NCBI RefSeq assembly: GCF_964019385.1
Contig: NC_088654.1
Coordinates: forward strand, 24,252,166 to 24,316,165
Direction: 5' to 3'
Length of the DNA stretch: 64,000 nt
Origin: Sycon ciliatum
Lineage: Eukaryota > Porifera > Calcarea > Leucosolenida > Sycettidae
The position numbers and the translations under genes are program-made. How positions within the stretch are numbered: the first letter of the stretch is position 1; each line of letters starts with the position of its first letter. Shown here one piece after another: positions 23,877-35,589 of this stretch. The notes under the pieces were generated by a model. It was not told the origin of the DNA and did not search any database. It worked only from the letters and a program-made list of their open reading frames with translations.

Positions 23877-24834
23877 ACAATAACCTCACCACTAAAGCCC
23901 AATGAAGAACAGAAAAGGTGCTTTCTCAATGCATTCTCAATAACTATAATTCTGCTAACTCTTGGCTACTACAGATTTCTGGCCAGAGAAATTCGACCGC
24001 ATGTCATGAACATAGTAGAAGCGCCGCGTTCGAGGCACAGAACAGTGTGTGTGGTGCTAGAGCTGTGCATCACCCGGCGCTAGTTTACTCAAAGGTTTGG
24101 ATTTCTCTGTCCGTAGCCTACCTTGTTGTCAGCCAACTAAGTGTCAACGTGTTTGCAGACGCCGTCAAACGCTGACATTCTGCAGTTCTAGCTCTGGCCT
24201 AGTCAGTGGGGTGGTGCGGGCAGATTTAGCTTTTCTCACGCTGAGAACGCTTGTTCTTCTCAGGGCTTTTCCGGCCGGCCAGTGCAGAAAGCTATGCGAA
24301 CTGTGGCGGTAACTGAGTTGATGAGTGGTCGCTCCCATCTCGGACAAGAAGTATCATGGCGAGGAAGTATTAGTTGTAGATCTACGCGCTCTGGGCGAGT
24401 CCCACTTATCACCACCGCCCCGATACCCTGGTCCTTGTAAGCCGTCTACGCCCAGTGCTACTATGTTCACACCTTTTGGCCTTTGTCTACCATGGCACGA
24501 GCACTTGGGGTCTAGGCGCGTGTAGTAGTCCATGTTTCTGCGACTAAACATCTGAAAGTAACAGACACAGAATGCCGGTAGGCGTGAAGTGACTTCAAAA
24601 CTGCGGGTGCGGGCCGCTTTTAGTGTTCACGCCTGTGTAATAGAAGTACTTGACGATTGTACTCCATTTTTTGTTTGGCCAAAAGCGCAACTCTTTACAC
24701 CACTCCGCACAGCGCACATATTATAAACGTGTGGACCTTTCTGCGCATACCGATCTGAATGTCGGCTAAATTGTAGAAGAAAATTAATGATGAACTCGGA
24801 GTCGGATGGTGAGCCAATATACATGTAGTTATGT
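23877..24834. other. No gene recognised
   Basis: Only short overlapping frames are present. No repeat was identified. Confidence 0.3.
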
Positions 24835-24942
24835 TGAAGAAAGGAAAAGGACAAAATGTTACGAGTTATGACAAACAAGATCTGGTTACGTTGGTGGACA
24901 GTTTGTCATAACTCGTAACATGTTGTCCTTTTCCTTTCTTCA
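24835..24942. repeat. Foldback element with 42-bp arms
   Basis: 24835-24876 is inverted at 24901-24942 with one mismatch, around a 24-bp loop. Arm plus loop also occur at 23053-23122, but with the loop joined in the complementary orientation. The hairpin therefore looks like an inverted duplication of the end of the longer element there. Confidence 0.88.
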
Positions 24943-25744
24943 TCAAAATTAGTTTAGAGAAACATCAGTCATGTACTATCCGAATATCTTTCTCGAGGAC
25001 AAAATGCTACAAGAAATTACTGGTAGGACACGTGAAATGTAGAAGGAGGATCCCGCAGTCGGCAACAGTTACAATTTGAAAGAAGGCTTCAAAGTGTACT
25101 CGAGAGAACTTTCCAAATGTTTCTGTTGAGAATGCGGTGAACCCCTCGATAGGCGATTTGCCTTTGGGTCATCCTAATAAAGTTATTATTATTAAAAGCG
25201 TGAAGTACAAGTATTTCCTCCTTCTAAGTGTTACTGCACTCTGTTGGTGTCTTTCCACAGCTTCACACCCTTCAGGCATCTGAGTTAATTAGTAAGGTCA
25301 CAATGCAATAACAGTACCTCGATGGAATCACAGCGCATTGTGTTCAGGGCACTTCGCTTTAGGACCTTGCTGGCCTTTGGTCAGCGATTGCAGAAGCCCC
25401 TGGGCCGCGACGCCTGGAGAAGACAACGTTGTCCAGCGGCAAGTGAGGAGTTAACGTAATCTGCAGAGATAACCGAAGTCATTCCGGCGTCATGGACTTC
25501 GCTTCGCTTCAGGGAATCCGAGTAGAAGCGACATTGCCAGCACGAGACAGCTCCAGATGGCCCAAGTGCTTTGGGTATAGTTTGTTGGCGGGTGTAAAGC
25601 TCATCACGATGTCTGGATCCGCCATGGCTGTTGTAGAATTTGAGGCGTATTACTGAGGATCAAACCCAAAGCACCATTGAAAAGAGATCGATTGGAGTCT
25701 GGAGAGTGATTCTCCTCCGGGTCTTTTCTTCCTGTCCTCTACAG
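24943..25744. other. No gene recognised
   Basis: Text near 25140-25195 ending TAATAAAGTTATTATTATT may be a retroposon tail. Otherwise featureless. Confidence 0.3.
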
Positions 25745-25850
25745 GTACATATACACTAGTTATGTCGTGGACCTGGAAATCCGGTCGAATGACCGGGGCG
25801 GCGCCGTCCACGCCAACAGAATGTTGCACGCTGCACAATCATCATGTTGA
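25745..25850 (+). CDS. Candidate terminal exon, unknown
   Basis: A strong acceptor (polypyrimidine tract ending CCTCTACAG at 25744) is followed by 35 codons to TGA at 25848-25850. The peptide is coding-like (TSYVVDLEIRSNDRGGAVHA). It would be the last exon of a plus-strand gene whose earlier exons were not found. Confidence 0.3.
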
Positions 25851-26289
25851 TCCGATGAGACCAGCACGCTGCAGCGCATACAGTAAATGAATGTGTGTAC
25901 CGCTTACTCACGGCTGCATGGCCAGCGCCAAGGGGCCGCTATGCGTGCGATCGGATTTCCATGTCCACGACAGTGTACCTGTATCTAAGGTTTGTAAAAC
26001 GGAAGTTCCAGCTAGGTTATCCAATACAGTGTGATCGATGGCCAAGTGCAGAGCTACTAACAACAAGAAGAGGATGGATAAAGCGTTGTGACTCAGAGTT
26101 TCACCGTTGTATCCGTCCTCTTCTTGCTGTATATAACGTTTTGTTATGCCTTCTTGTTCCTCCTACTCTAATCCATGTTCTCTTTCTTATTTCCCCTCTC
26201 TAACACTCAGCTCTATCCTTTTCATTCTTCCCATCGCTATACGCCTTTTCTATTTCCCTATGTACATGTGCATCCCACGGTCTCTGGTA

Positions 26290-26544
<255 letters not shown>

Positions 26545-26606
26545 TCTTTCTTTCGTTATAGGTCTATCCACTTCTCTCTCCTTCTCTATTTTATATATCT
26601 CTCCCA

Positions 26607-26710
26607 TACACAACAGAACAAGAAGGACAATCAACGCTTGTTTGCTTCCACTTTAAGTTTCATGCTCACGCAATCATCACGCCTTGATTGTCCTTGTTGT
26701 TCTGTTGTGT
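26607..26710. repeat. 30-bp inverted repeat
   Basis: ACACAACAGAACAAGAAGGA and ten more bases at 26607-26636 are inverted at 26681-26710 with two mismatches, around 44 bp. TATATCTCTCCCATA occurs beside it at 26593-26607 and again near 26766. This is a possible foldback element next to the CT tract. Confidence 0.7.
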
Positions 26711-28440
26711 ATTACGCTCTGCTTTTGTGGTGTTGCGCACTGTCAGCACTCTGGGTACATCCTTCGGTATATCTCTCCCATATTCTCTTGTGTACCTTCT
26801 TTCGTTCTTTCGTATTCTCTCTTGATCTCTCAAATACTCCTGGTCTTGGTTGTGCCTGTCTGCGCACCTAAATGATTGTATAATGCAGGGGGCGCCGTAA
26901 GGTACATATTCCAAGTACATGTATGTGCTGCCATGAAGACAAGGGTGACGACCCCGGTAAGTCTTTGTGCTCTGCCCGTACAACACAGCAAACAACAACA
27001 ACAACGACAGAGTTGCATAGTCAGTGGCTGGCAATCTCCACGTTCTGATCCTATCAGTATACTGGGGAAGTAGGCCACTGCGAAGTGACGACCACGTTGG
27101 GCTGTGTCTGCGTTGCGCAGACTCGCGCGGAACCACCATGATTGCCATGGCTACGCTCAAAGACACGTACTTTCCAACTCTCTTACGGCCTTTGGCTTTA
27201 GGAAGCGTAACTCATTTTGGAATGGGCCCAAATGAAAATATTATTATTTTCATTCCTTCAAAAAGCCCTAAGATAAGATCATTGAACTGAGATGGTGTTA
27301 CTGAGATAGTGTAGTGAAAAAGGAACAGACCAAGGAAAACACTGTAATGTAATATGACTGTTCCAAATCTTTTGACTGTTCCAAATCTGTAATCTGTAAT
27401 CTGACTTTTCCAAATCTGTTTTCTGATGATCGCTTAGTGCGTGAAACTCGGAGTAAAAACACTTTCTCTGTCCTCCTATTGTATGTTCCAAATCTTCTTT
27501 TGTTGGTGGACTCGGTCGCATAACTTGTGCCCACATTTTCCATGTTATAATCATCCAAGATTATTGGTGCAGCGTTGACCGCCCCTGCTTCATTGGGACC
27601 GACGTGTTAAGTGTTAAGATATCACCTCAGTGACTAGTGGCATGATTGTGTGAACCGACAACAGACAGAGATTATGAGGACTCGAAACTCACTGTCATCA
27701 CAAAACATAGAATGTGATCAATAGTGTTGTAACGCCATGCATTCTGTATTTCTCCTGAGACACATTTACGTAAGCAGTTATGCACACTCTGAGACATACA
27801 TGTACACTGCTGTGTATATTCTAGATCAGAGCGCATTAACGATCCTCAATTATGGAGGCTATACTGCAGCATTTTGTCAATATGCGGAGGTTCTACTGCA
27901 GCCAATTAGTCATGTCTCAATCCCCTTCTTCCCCACCACGGTCTTATACTGCAATCGTCGTACATGTAAATATCTCTCCGACGTTTCGCCCTTGGAGACA
28001 ACGAATCATCACGCCAATATCACCAGCACCAACACCACATCTTATGCTGTAGTTCAAGAACAGATTCCCGCCAATTGGTAGGCGTTTGGGCTTCTGCGGG
28101 AAGAAAAATGCAGCTGGCTAAGTGGTAATTCTAAGAACATATTCGCAGGAGAAGCACAAGAACATTGTCCCAGAAAAACGTAATACTATTGTGCAAATGT
28201 ACATCTCAGGTCGCTGAATGTCTCAGTAGTTTGTCAGGTCTGTGCCCTATTATCGCAATTTCTGACTGTTTATCATCTTGTTACGGTCGGGGATAGTTGC
28301 TGCATAACTCGTTCTCATGTGTTTTTTTTTCTTCTCTTTTTTTAAATGTACATCTGCACATTGTAAAATTATGGCAAGAGAAGAGGAGACAGGAGAGGCA
28401 TACGAGCAATTGTGGAATTACCACCTCATTATGATCATTA
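26711..28440. other. No secure gene
   Basis: Local direct repeats of TGTTCCAAATCT lie at 27358-27420. Frames are short or overlap the foldback element. Nothing further is supported. Confidence 0.3.
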
Positions 28441-28780
28441 GACTCGGGTGGAGAGCCAAGGATTAATTTATACGAAGAAAAGAGGACCATAGAGCTACAA
28501 TTTAGGCTATAATAACCACCAACACCACCAGTTACTTTACAATCAGCTGGGATAGCATTGCATGTCTATATTAGAACCTTCCGAGCTGGAAGGCTGTTGG
28601 AGTGCGCATCCAAGATGTGCTACTGCTAGAGCTGATTGCGAGTCAGGTGTAGAACGTCAGTACCTTTGTCAGTGTCGTCCAATGCTATCGCATGAGCTGA
28701 TTGTAAAGTAACTGGTGGTGTTAGTGGATGATATAGCCTAACTTGCAGCTCTTTGCTCCTCTTTTCCTCTCATTGTGATC
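28441..28780. mobile_element. Foldback DNA element with arms of about 100 bp
   Basis: 28441-28567 and 28676-28775 are inverted copies. Both carry AGCTGATTGTAAAGTAACTG followed by GTGGTGTT, then ATAGCCTAA and AGCTCT..TCCTCTTTTC. Single-armed relatives lie at 33500-33640 and 59386-59606, and all three carry a GGCTCTC..CCGAG-like end. No target duplication was defined. Confidence 0.75.
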
Positions 28781-28826
28781 AGTTTGTGTATGCTCAAGTT
28801 GTGTCTGTGTCACTGGCCGACCAGCC

Positions 28827-29249
28827 ATGAGAGCTTTAACTACACTGTTCGGGGACCAATACTCGGGTAACAAATTATTGTAGCTAAGTCTCCTCAATGG
28901 ACCTCAGAGTCACTTGCTGAACGGACCGCAGCCCGGTGAACAACAAAGCGTTTTAAAACCTGCTCAGACTCAGAGCATCACTGTCAGAGTGCTCCAGTGG
29001 TGATACACACAGGTGAGGGAGCTACATGTATGCACGGGGCGGACAACTTCGACGCTAACCAGAAAAATGCTTAACCAAGGCGAAGAGGGGGAGCGTAATA
29101 CCTGTACTCAATCTACGGACAATTTCGATCTTGTTCTTTCCTCAGCGGAGCTCAGACAGCGTGGCTGGGGTAGGGTCAATGTACTGTACCATGATTGTAA
29201 CGATCCTATCCACGATCACGTGACGATGGGAATTAACCGTATTGCGTGA
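28827..29249 (+). CDS. Three-exon model of a small protein, unknown function
   Basis: Model: exon 1 at 28827-28866 (ATG start, donor GTAACA), exon 2 at 28968-29012 (acceptor CTCAG, donor GTGAGG), exon 3 at 29146-29249 (acceptor CTTTCCTCAG, stop TGA). All junctions are phase 1, so the reading frame is kept and gives about 62 residues, including HHCQSAPVV and VNVLYHDCNDPIHDHV. Introns of 101 and 133 bp are normal for compact animal genes. An AATAAA sits at 29383-29388. There is no signal peptide or known domain. Exon 1 is the weakest part. Exon 3 is the best supported. Confidence 0.38.
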
Positions 29250-29382
29250 CCGATCCTTTCAATGTTCTAATCTTTCAAGTGACTTTTCCTCAGTTTCCAC
29301 CTGGACTCGTCCTTGGTTTCCCTTTTCTCTCTAGCTCTTCTCTTGTACCTTCTTGCTATTATTCACTTAATGTGGGGCTTTG

Positions 29383-29388
29383 AATAAA
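29383..29388 (+). terminator. Poly(A) signal AATAAA
   Basis: AATAAA lies 134 bp after the stop of the model ending at 29249, a normal 3' UTR distance. Confidence 0.45.
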
Positions 29389-29721
29389 ACAATTCGACAC
29401 AAACAATCATGGTACACATGTACGTACAGTGCACTGTTATGACTGTAGTGTTAGCCTTTGCGCGGTGTGTGGCGCGGCACTGGACGGTGCGCGTCTGGCA
29501 GCAGACACCTGACGAGGTCGCGACGGCCGATACGAGGACGGCGACTGTCAGGCCGCACGCAGTACCAGACCAGACGGGCACCACTAACTCAGTGTATGCT
29601 GTTGCGGGATCAGGATAGAACATACATGTACGTGTACGTCAGGGGATTGGCTTCATGACGACAGACATCGTCCACATGTGCACTGCTAGGGGACTGGTAG
29701 GCGAGCAGGGCAAATTCAGCG

Positions 29722-30325
29722 GTGCCCTGCTGCAATATGCTGAACATGGGACATGTAGTCTTGACTGTCAACGAACCGCAGTCCCGCGAACGTCCTCAAG
29801 TCATTCAGGTAAATGTTCATGTACAATGTAGTCCGAATACACAACGTTGTTACTCGATTCTGCGAACTACGAAATTCCACTTCAATTGTGAGTATTTCGC
29901 GTGTGACATCCAGCATGCATGTCTGCCTCAGTATGCACTGGGGACTAGGCGCGGTATTAGCACGGTATAGATACACGTGATGCGATTTCCAAGAACCGAT
30001 CAATTGAAATCTATTCCTGTAGCACGGTCATGCAATCTGCTTTGATCAGTTCTCACATTGACACGATGAGGAATCTGCCGCAAACGACAATCTACATTGT
30101 ACATGTACATGTAGCTTGCAGTGTGTACTGAGTGTGAATTCCATTCAGCATCACAGGGTTGGGCGTGAGAATTGCGCGAAATGTCACGGTAAACACAAGG
30201 ATATTAGGCACTGTATGAAGTCCTGCATGCAGCGCCTTGAAATTGTCGTTCGACTTTTGTCACATTATCGCTATACACTGTATTCCCTGGTTCCCAGCTG
30301 CACAGCATGGACCCCAGTGGTGTAA
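29722..30325 (+). other. Cysteine-rich open frames, possibly upstream exons of the 31.5-32.4 kb gene
   Basis: Two plus-strand frames, at about 29800-29970 (CSPNTQRC, later FHFNCEYFAC) and 30116-30325 (ENCAKCHGKHK, HCMKSC), resemble in spacing the cysteine-rich frame at 31509. For instance [FI]NC followed by a second Cys recurs. Splice-like sites flank them. They may be exons of the same extracellular protein or of a duplicated neighbour. Confidence 0.22.
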
Positions 30326-30942
30326 TCTTACCACAGCGCTAGGCCGACACACGGTATACATGCCACTCACACACACAGATTAAATCCGTGAACGAAAACA
30401 ATTTCACTACGACTGTCCAGTTATGATCGCCATTGTGTTATGGTCAGGGTTTGTCAAATTGAGATTACAAAAGTTCTCAGGCCAATCACGAAGCCCTCCT
30501 AACTAGTCCTAAGGTAAGGGTTAGTAAACATTTCAGGGATTGCTGAGTCCTACAGAATATACATGTACACACACTTGAGAGGAATCAAAAGCGTTTCTAC
30601 TGTAACTCTGGATTTCACGGTAATATACATATTATACATGTATGTGTGAAAATCAGTCTCTCCCGTGGACAGTATGGGCAAAGTATGTCGTGTACCTCCC
30701 AGTCGTCACTATTGAGACGAGGCACGTTGCACATTGAGCGCACAAACTTCTAGAGAAGGCAGATGAATTTGGAACTGAGTACACTCAATGCTTGTAGTCG
30801 CTTTCCGTGCTCCCAACCATTACAATCTAGCGTGTGAAGAGCAACCAACGCATGCTTCAAAAAGCTTCCACAATACTAGTAATCCCCTTCGTCCAGACCG
30901 CTCCATTTCAGGCCCTGCAGAACAAGAGAGCGAGATAGAGAT

Positions 30943-30948
30943 AGAGAT

Positions 30949-31008
<60 letters not shown>

Positions 31009-31009
31009 G

Positions 31010-31046
<37 letters not shown>

Positions 31047-31127
31047 GTGGAGAGAGAGAGAGAGAGAGGAAAAGAGAGAAAGAGAGAGTAAAGAGAGAAT
31101 GAGAGAGAAAAGAGAGAGAGAAAGAAA

Positions 31128-31192
<65 letters not shown>

Positions 31193-31290
31193 ACACACAC
31201 ACACACAGAAAGACACAGACAGACAGACAGACAGACAGACAGTGAGGGAGAGAGAGAGAAAAGAGAGAGGAAGAGACAAAGAAAGATAGG

Positions 31291-31348
<58 letters not shown>

Positions 31349-31358
31349 AGAGAGAGAG
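30943..31358. repeat. (GA)n-dominated compound microsatellite
   Basis: About 415 bp of GA with GATA, GGA, (CA)n at 31190-31206 and (ACAG)n at 31212-31242. It produces false Ser/Leu and Arg/Glu ORFs of up to 209 codons. Confidence 0.97.
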
Positions 31359-31508
31359 TGTTTGTATGTGTGTATGTATGTTTGTGTATGTGTGTGGAGC
31401 GGGAGGGAGCAGAGGCTGAAGGCGGAGTAAACGCAGACACATTTCGCAATACAATGAATTAATACTGATGTTTAAAATATGTGAGATTGGAATTAGGGAA
31501 CGTAAATC

Positions 31509-32377
31509 ATGCAGAACGACAGTGCAACGTTTGTCAAGTTCCTACCACGTTCATTCTATTGTGGTTGCATGATGGGATTGCAAGGGAATGCGGCTGTAAG
31601 CTGCAATGTGCAGTGTGGTTTATCACGACGTAACAACACGACTTGCCCTGTATTGAATGTTCACATTAATTGCACAGGCACATGTCATGCAAGCTATAAT
31701 GACTGTACTTTCTTGACTTCCAGAAACAATTCGGGTACATCGATATGTCAATGCTACAGTCAATGGATGTGTGTCAAGTCTATGATAACACTGACAACTA
31801 ACTTACTTACATCATAATACATGGACATTTACACGACTGTACAGGTTGGCCATGTCCACACAGGTACGATGCTATGCGTCAACAGAATGATTACTTGTTT
31901 GCAGTCAGGAACACTACGTACGTGTGTCCTCCACCTTGCGTCAAGCTGGTTGTGATCTTGGCTGTCATCGTACATGTACTAGTACCTCGTTTGCATGTAC
32001 ATGTACGACTAGAACAAATAATTTAATGCTCTGTGGATGTGGCACAATTAACCTGTAATGTGCATTGTTCAACATGAAAGGGCTGTGGTCCAGGACGAAA
32101 TTGCGAAACATGTGTTCTGATTAATTCAAAGACGAAGTGGTTGGTGTACGACATCGTCACATCCGGACGACGGGTGCTCATGTACATGTATCGTGTTAGA
32201 CCGTGCCACGAATGCATGATGTTGCAATATGAGTTGTACACAGTTTCGACTATCGTATTGTTGGCAGCGTGGGTTTTTTTCTGCTTCGAAAAGTATGGGA
32301 AACAGTATCAAATCAGCTTGACGCGAGTGGATCCAAAAAGCGAAGTGGATCCAGTTTTGTTGCCAAGCGACGATTGA
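31509..32377 (+). CDS. Candidate cysteine-rich type I membrane protein, partial multi-exon model
   Basis: Model: exon A at 31509-31734 ends at a GTACAT donor in phase 1. Exon B starts at 31845 after ACAG, also phase 1. Exon C ends at TGA 32375-32377. A and B give a cysteine-rich, Asn-X-Thr/Ser-rich ectodomain (SCNVQCG, NNTTCP, INCTGTC, WPCPH, CPPPC). C opens with GCGPGRNCETC, then a hydrophobic segment (LYTVSTIVLLAAWVFFCF) and a tail of about 30 residues with an acidic end. Such a layout fits a cell-surface receptor or adhesion protein. The B-C junction and the 5' end (signal peptide) are unresolved. No family is recognised. The interval includes introns. Confidence 0.4.
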
Positions 32378-33294
32378 CGTCATCACTTTCAAGCCCTATT
32401 ATTGCAATCACATTGTGTTGAGCGCTATGTTAGCATGTACAAGCAGAAATATTCGTCTGGAATTTAATTTCGTCTTTTTCGTCCAACAAGCTGCTGGACT
32501 AAATTAAATGCCGGACTAATATTGATTTGTCCAGCTTTTCAATACACTCTTATGATCCATGGACGAAATTTACAACCGGACGAACTCTCTTTCTTTGGAG
32601 TTGGACGAAATTATTGACCGACGAATTTTTCTGCTTATACAGTACTCCGTGTGGAGTTGTGGGTGATACATGTACACCATACTACACTAGGGCGGCGGGC
32701 CAGCATTGAAGAAATTGCATCACAAGCTTAATTGTTATCCTTCGGCGGTCTACGAAATCTACAATCGTTGAAGCTATAATAATTTTGTTGCGATACGACT
32801 GTTGAATTACATGTACATTGTAAGTTAAACCATGACTGCCAAGTACAGTACATGGACTGTGTATTATCTGTACAATCATGTACATGTGCTGGTAATACCC
32901 CTTTGTGGCAAACGTCTCAAGTAAGCTCTTCATTGCAGCTAGAGATCACAGTTTCAGTTCAAACGACGTCGTCGGGTAGTCTAGCAAAAGCGGCCTGTAG
33001 CCACAACTGACTTAGTACGTGAGTATGCCTTGATCATGGCTCTGCTGATAACGGTTAGATTAATTATTAAACAACGACCATGCAGTGAAGGTGCGTCACC
33101 ATCACAGGCCTGCTCCATTCAATCGCCCAGAAGCTGCACAGTTCCAAATTGAACCCTGGACATGCACATGTCAAACTGTTATAATCTCATCTTCCGATAT
33201 GTTCGTACTTTGACACGACGGAGAATATCGGACAGGGAGAGGATAAAGGACACCATGAAACATTCAGGAGTTCAAGAGACTGGCCACACTAGAT
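32378..33294. other. No gene recognised
   Basis: 3' flank of the candidate membrane protein. TACATGTA palindromes lie near 32805 and 32880. No clear poly(A) signal or other structure is present. Confidence 0.3.
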
Positions 33295-33426
33295 TATACA
33301 ATGCTGGCAACTGAAATCCGACCCCTGCGCCGTGGGTTCACATTCTAGCAGTCTCTGTTTCGTAGTTTTAGTATCCCGTGTTGGGTCTTTGCGATGTGAG
33401 CGCACCGCGCAGGGGTCGGATTTCAG
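33295..33426. mobile_element. MITE copy 1 of the CTGAAATCC family
   Basis: The core at 33311-33426 begins CTGAAATCCGACCCCTGCGC and ends with its inverse. It matches 40437-40555 over its whole length (for example TGTTGGGTCTTTGCGATGTG). The left outer end TATACAATGCTGGCAA matches copy 2, but the right outer end is lost and replaced by TACATGTA repeats. Confidence 0.85.
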
Positions 33427-33499
33427 TACCCATCTACATGTACATGTACATGTAGATGTAGATGGGTATGAACAACCCAGTACGATCAGTTGTCTGATG

Positions 33500-33640
33500 A
33501 TTGCCTTGCAGCATGAGCTGATTGTAAAGTAACTGGTGGTGTTTGTGTTAGGGGACATTATAGAACATTGTAGCGTAACTTGTAGTTCCTTGGTCCTCAT
33601 TTCTTCTTATCCCTTGACTCTCCAGTCGCCACCCGAGCCT
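33500..33640. mobile_element. Single-armed copy of the 28.4 kb foldback family
   Basis: It shares GAGCTGATTGTAAAGTAACT, GGTGGTGTT, GCGTAACTTGTAG and a CTCTCC..CACCCGAG end with 28441-28780 and 59386-59606. Confidence 0.7.
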
Positions 33641-33790
33641 AACTTAGATTTACCATTTTCTACACGTCCAGTGAAGCGAGGTCCAACTGGATAATACAGC
33701 TAAGCGACATGTACGTACTTGTACTGCAGTCGTCACGTACTAACAGTCATGTACATGTGCATGATTGAGCAATACACTGTAACTTCGAGG

Positions 33791-35222
33791 TTAAAGGGGA
33801 AGTCCGGTGAAAAATTTAAATTTCAGGGTTGGTAGAGTTTCGGCCGCTGAGTCGAATGGTGTTGGTCCCACGTGTCTCCGACAAAGCGTTCTCGAGATAT
33901 TTCCGTTTGAAAAACTGAGTTTCGGGGGCTGCGCCATGACGTCATGCGGCCGCGCCACACCCTCTGCAACGTCATAGCGTGCAGCTAGGTCAAAAGGAGT
34001 GCGTGAAAGCAATAGTGTCAGTGCTATTTCAAATGATTTGGCGACTGATATTAGGTGGTGCAAGCGACCCCGAAGACATGTAACTCCTTGTGAGAGTGAG
34101 GATGCAGCCATGGCTGACCTTCATGAGTTCGGTCTTGGGCTGAGAACCTCGGTAGTCAGCTGAAGAAATGGCCGCGCGGGCCGGTCAAGAGTGAGCGCTA
34201 CTGAGTTTCCGACTGATGAAGAAGCAGCAGCTATTGCAGACGAGGCTGATGTAATTATCAGATCGCTGGAGAGCAGGGTCGCCAAAATGGAGAAGAGTGA
34301 TGCGAGTGCTCTAAATGTTGTTCCATACCGATTAGATTCGCTTAGACTCCAGTAGCCTGCCACATGGTGATGTTTTGGTGCGAACTTGGAATATTTCGGA
34401 CTACTCAATTGGAGAACAGTGCAGGCTCTTTGAACCACGGGCACGACTCTTCGCTCCCAACGCTATGGAATCTGAAAGTTCTAGGTCCGAGAGCTGTTCG
34501 CTGTTTTGTCACTTGTCACGGTTGTGCACTCATCGCTGTAGCATAAAATAATGAGGCGCCGCGGGTGCGGAAAACTAAAATTTTCTTTCTCAAAGCACAA
34601 CCACCGGCACCGGCAAGGAGAAACGCACGTTCTCTGACTACATGACTGTACAATACGACTGATACGAGTGTAGTACAATCATGACAAGTCCGTGTGTTGA
34701 CTAGTTTTCTGAGTCTTGTGTCAGTTCTGAGTTGTGACATGAGTTTGTTGACTGCATGCACTACAGCTACATGTAGATAACACACTGCACGCACTGCATG
34801 CACGCAGCGCAGAGCGCATAGACCATGTCCATGTAGACGGGCTAACGGAAAAGTCCAACTCGGAAACGGCTAAAATACGGTATAACCTCCAGATTTACCG
34901 AGCTGAAAATCACAGGGTACGTAGTGTTTGTAACACTGAATCGAATGGTCTTGGTCCGAAGAAGCTGCGATAAACGGCTCCCCAATCGAACGCGCTCCGA
35001 ATATGGCCATTTTTGTACACAACTAGATGGTGTGGCTACCTGGCTGCACGCTGTGACGTCATCACCTGGATCTGGGTGATGCGCGCTCAAATTCGCACAT
35101 GTTCGATTGGGCGTATCTGACGAACCATAAGCCGCAGCCTCCTCGAACAAAGACCATTCGACTCAGCGCCCCGAACTCTACGGACTGTGAAATTTAAATT
35201 TTTCACCGGACTTCCCCTTTAA
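33791..35222. mobile_element. TTAA-flanked non-autonomous DNA transposon, about 1.42 kb
   Basis: TTAA at 33791-33794 and 35219-35222 flank termini AGGGGAAGTCCGGTGAAAAA and the exact inverse. Similarity between the ends extends some 80 bp inward (TAGAGTT..GCTGAGTCGAATGGT). TTAA duplication is known for the piggyBac and Kolobok superfamilies. The AGGGG end is less usual for piggyBac. A third copy of TGAATCGAATGGTCTTGGTCC-like text at 34934 suggests an internal rearrangement or nesting. No full transposase is present, only the relic at 34110-34355. Confidence 0.85.
34110..34355 (+). pseudogene. Relic ORF inside the TTAA element
   Basis: A frame of 82 codons starts at ATG 34110 and is broken by one TGA at about codon 18. 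The remaining part, beginning near 34164, is acidic and helix-like (FPTDEEAAAIADEADVIIRS) and ends at TAG 34353-34355. It could be a decayed transposase exon or a captured host exon. The family is not recognised. Confidence 0.35.
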
Positions 35223-35589
35223 TCCAGAAGGTGACTTGGATAGCATCATTATGGCTGGGGCAGCCCACTACGAAGGGTGGTCCATGTCCTGGACACGATG
35301 CTACAGCTTTTTATTAAACAGTTGTGTGTCCAGGAGGGTTTAAACTTTAAAGTTAAACCGAGGTTTCACTGAAACTGCTCGACCAGTCGCCGCCCGTACC
35401 TTACAATGGGACAGGTTTGCAACTGGATCCTGGTCCGTGACGAATGACGTCGCCAAGTCGGCGCAGTTTCGGCGCTGGCGTCACAGACGCTCAATTCTTG
35501 CTATTCAGCAGGACATAGAAGCCGGCTGAGCTGGCAAGATACAAATCTCTCAACTACTAGGCCATAAAAGACAAATCACAATGTTGGAA
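35223..35589. other. No gene recognised
   Basis: Unassigned sequence between two repeats. No supported structure was found. Confidence 0.3.

Noticed and set aside
30820..31454. 209- and 192-codon Ser/Leu ORFs and antisense Arg/Glu ORFs
   Set aside because: Translation of the (GA)n compound microsatellite.
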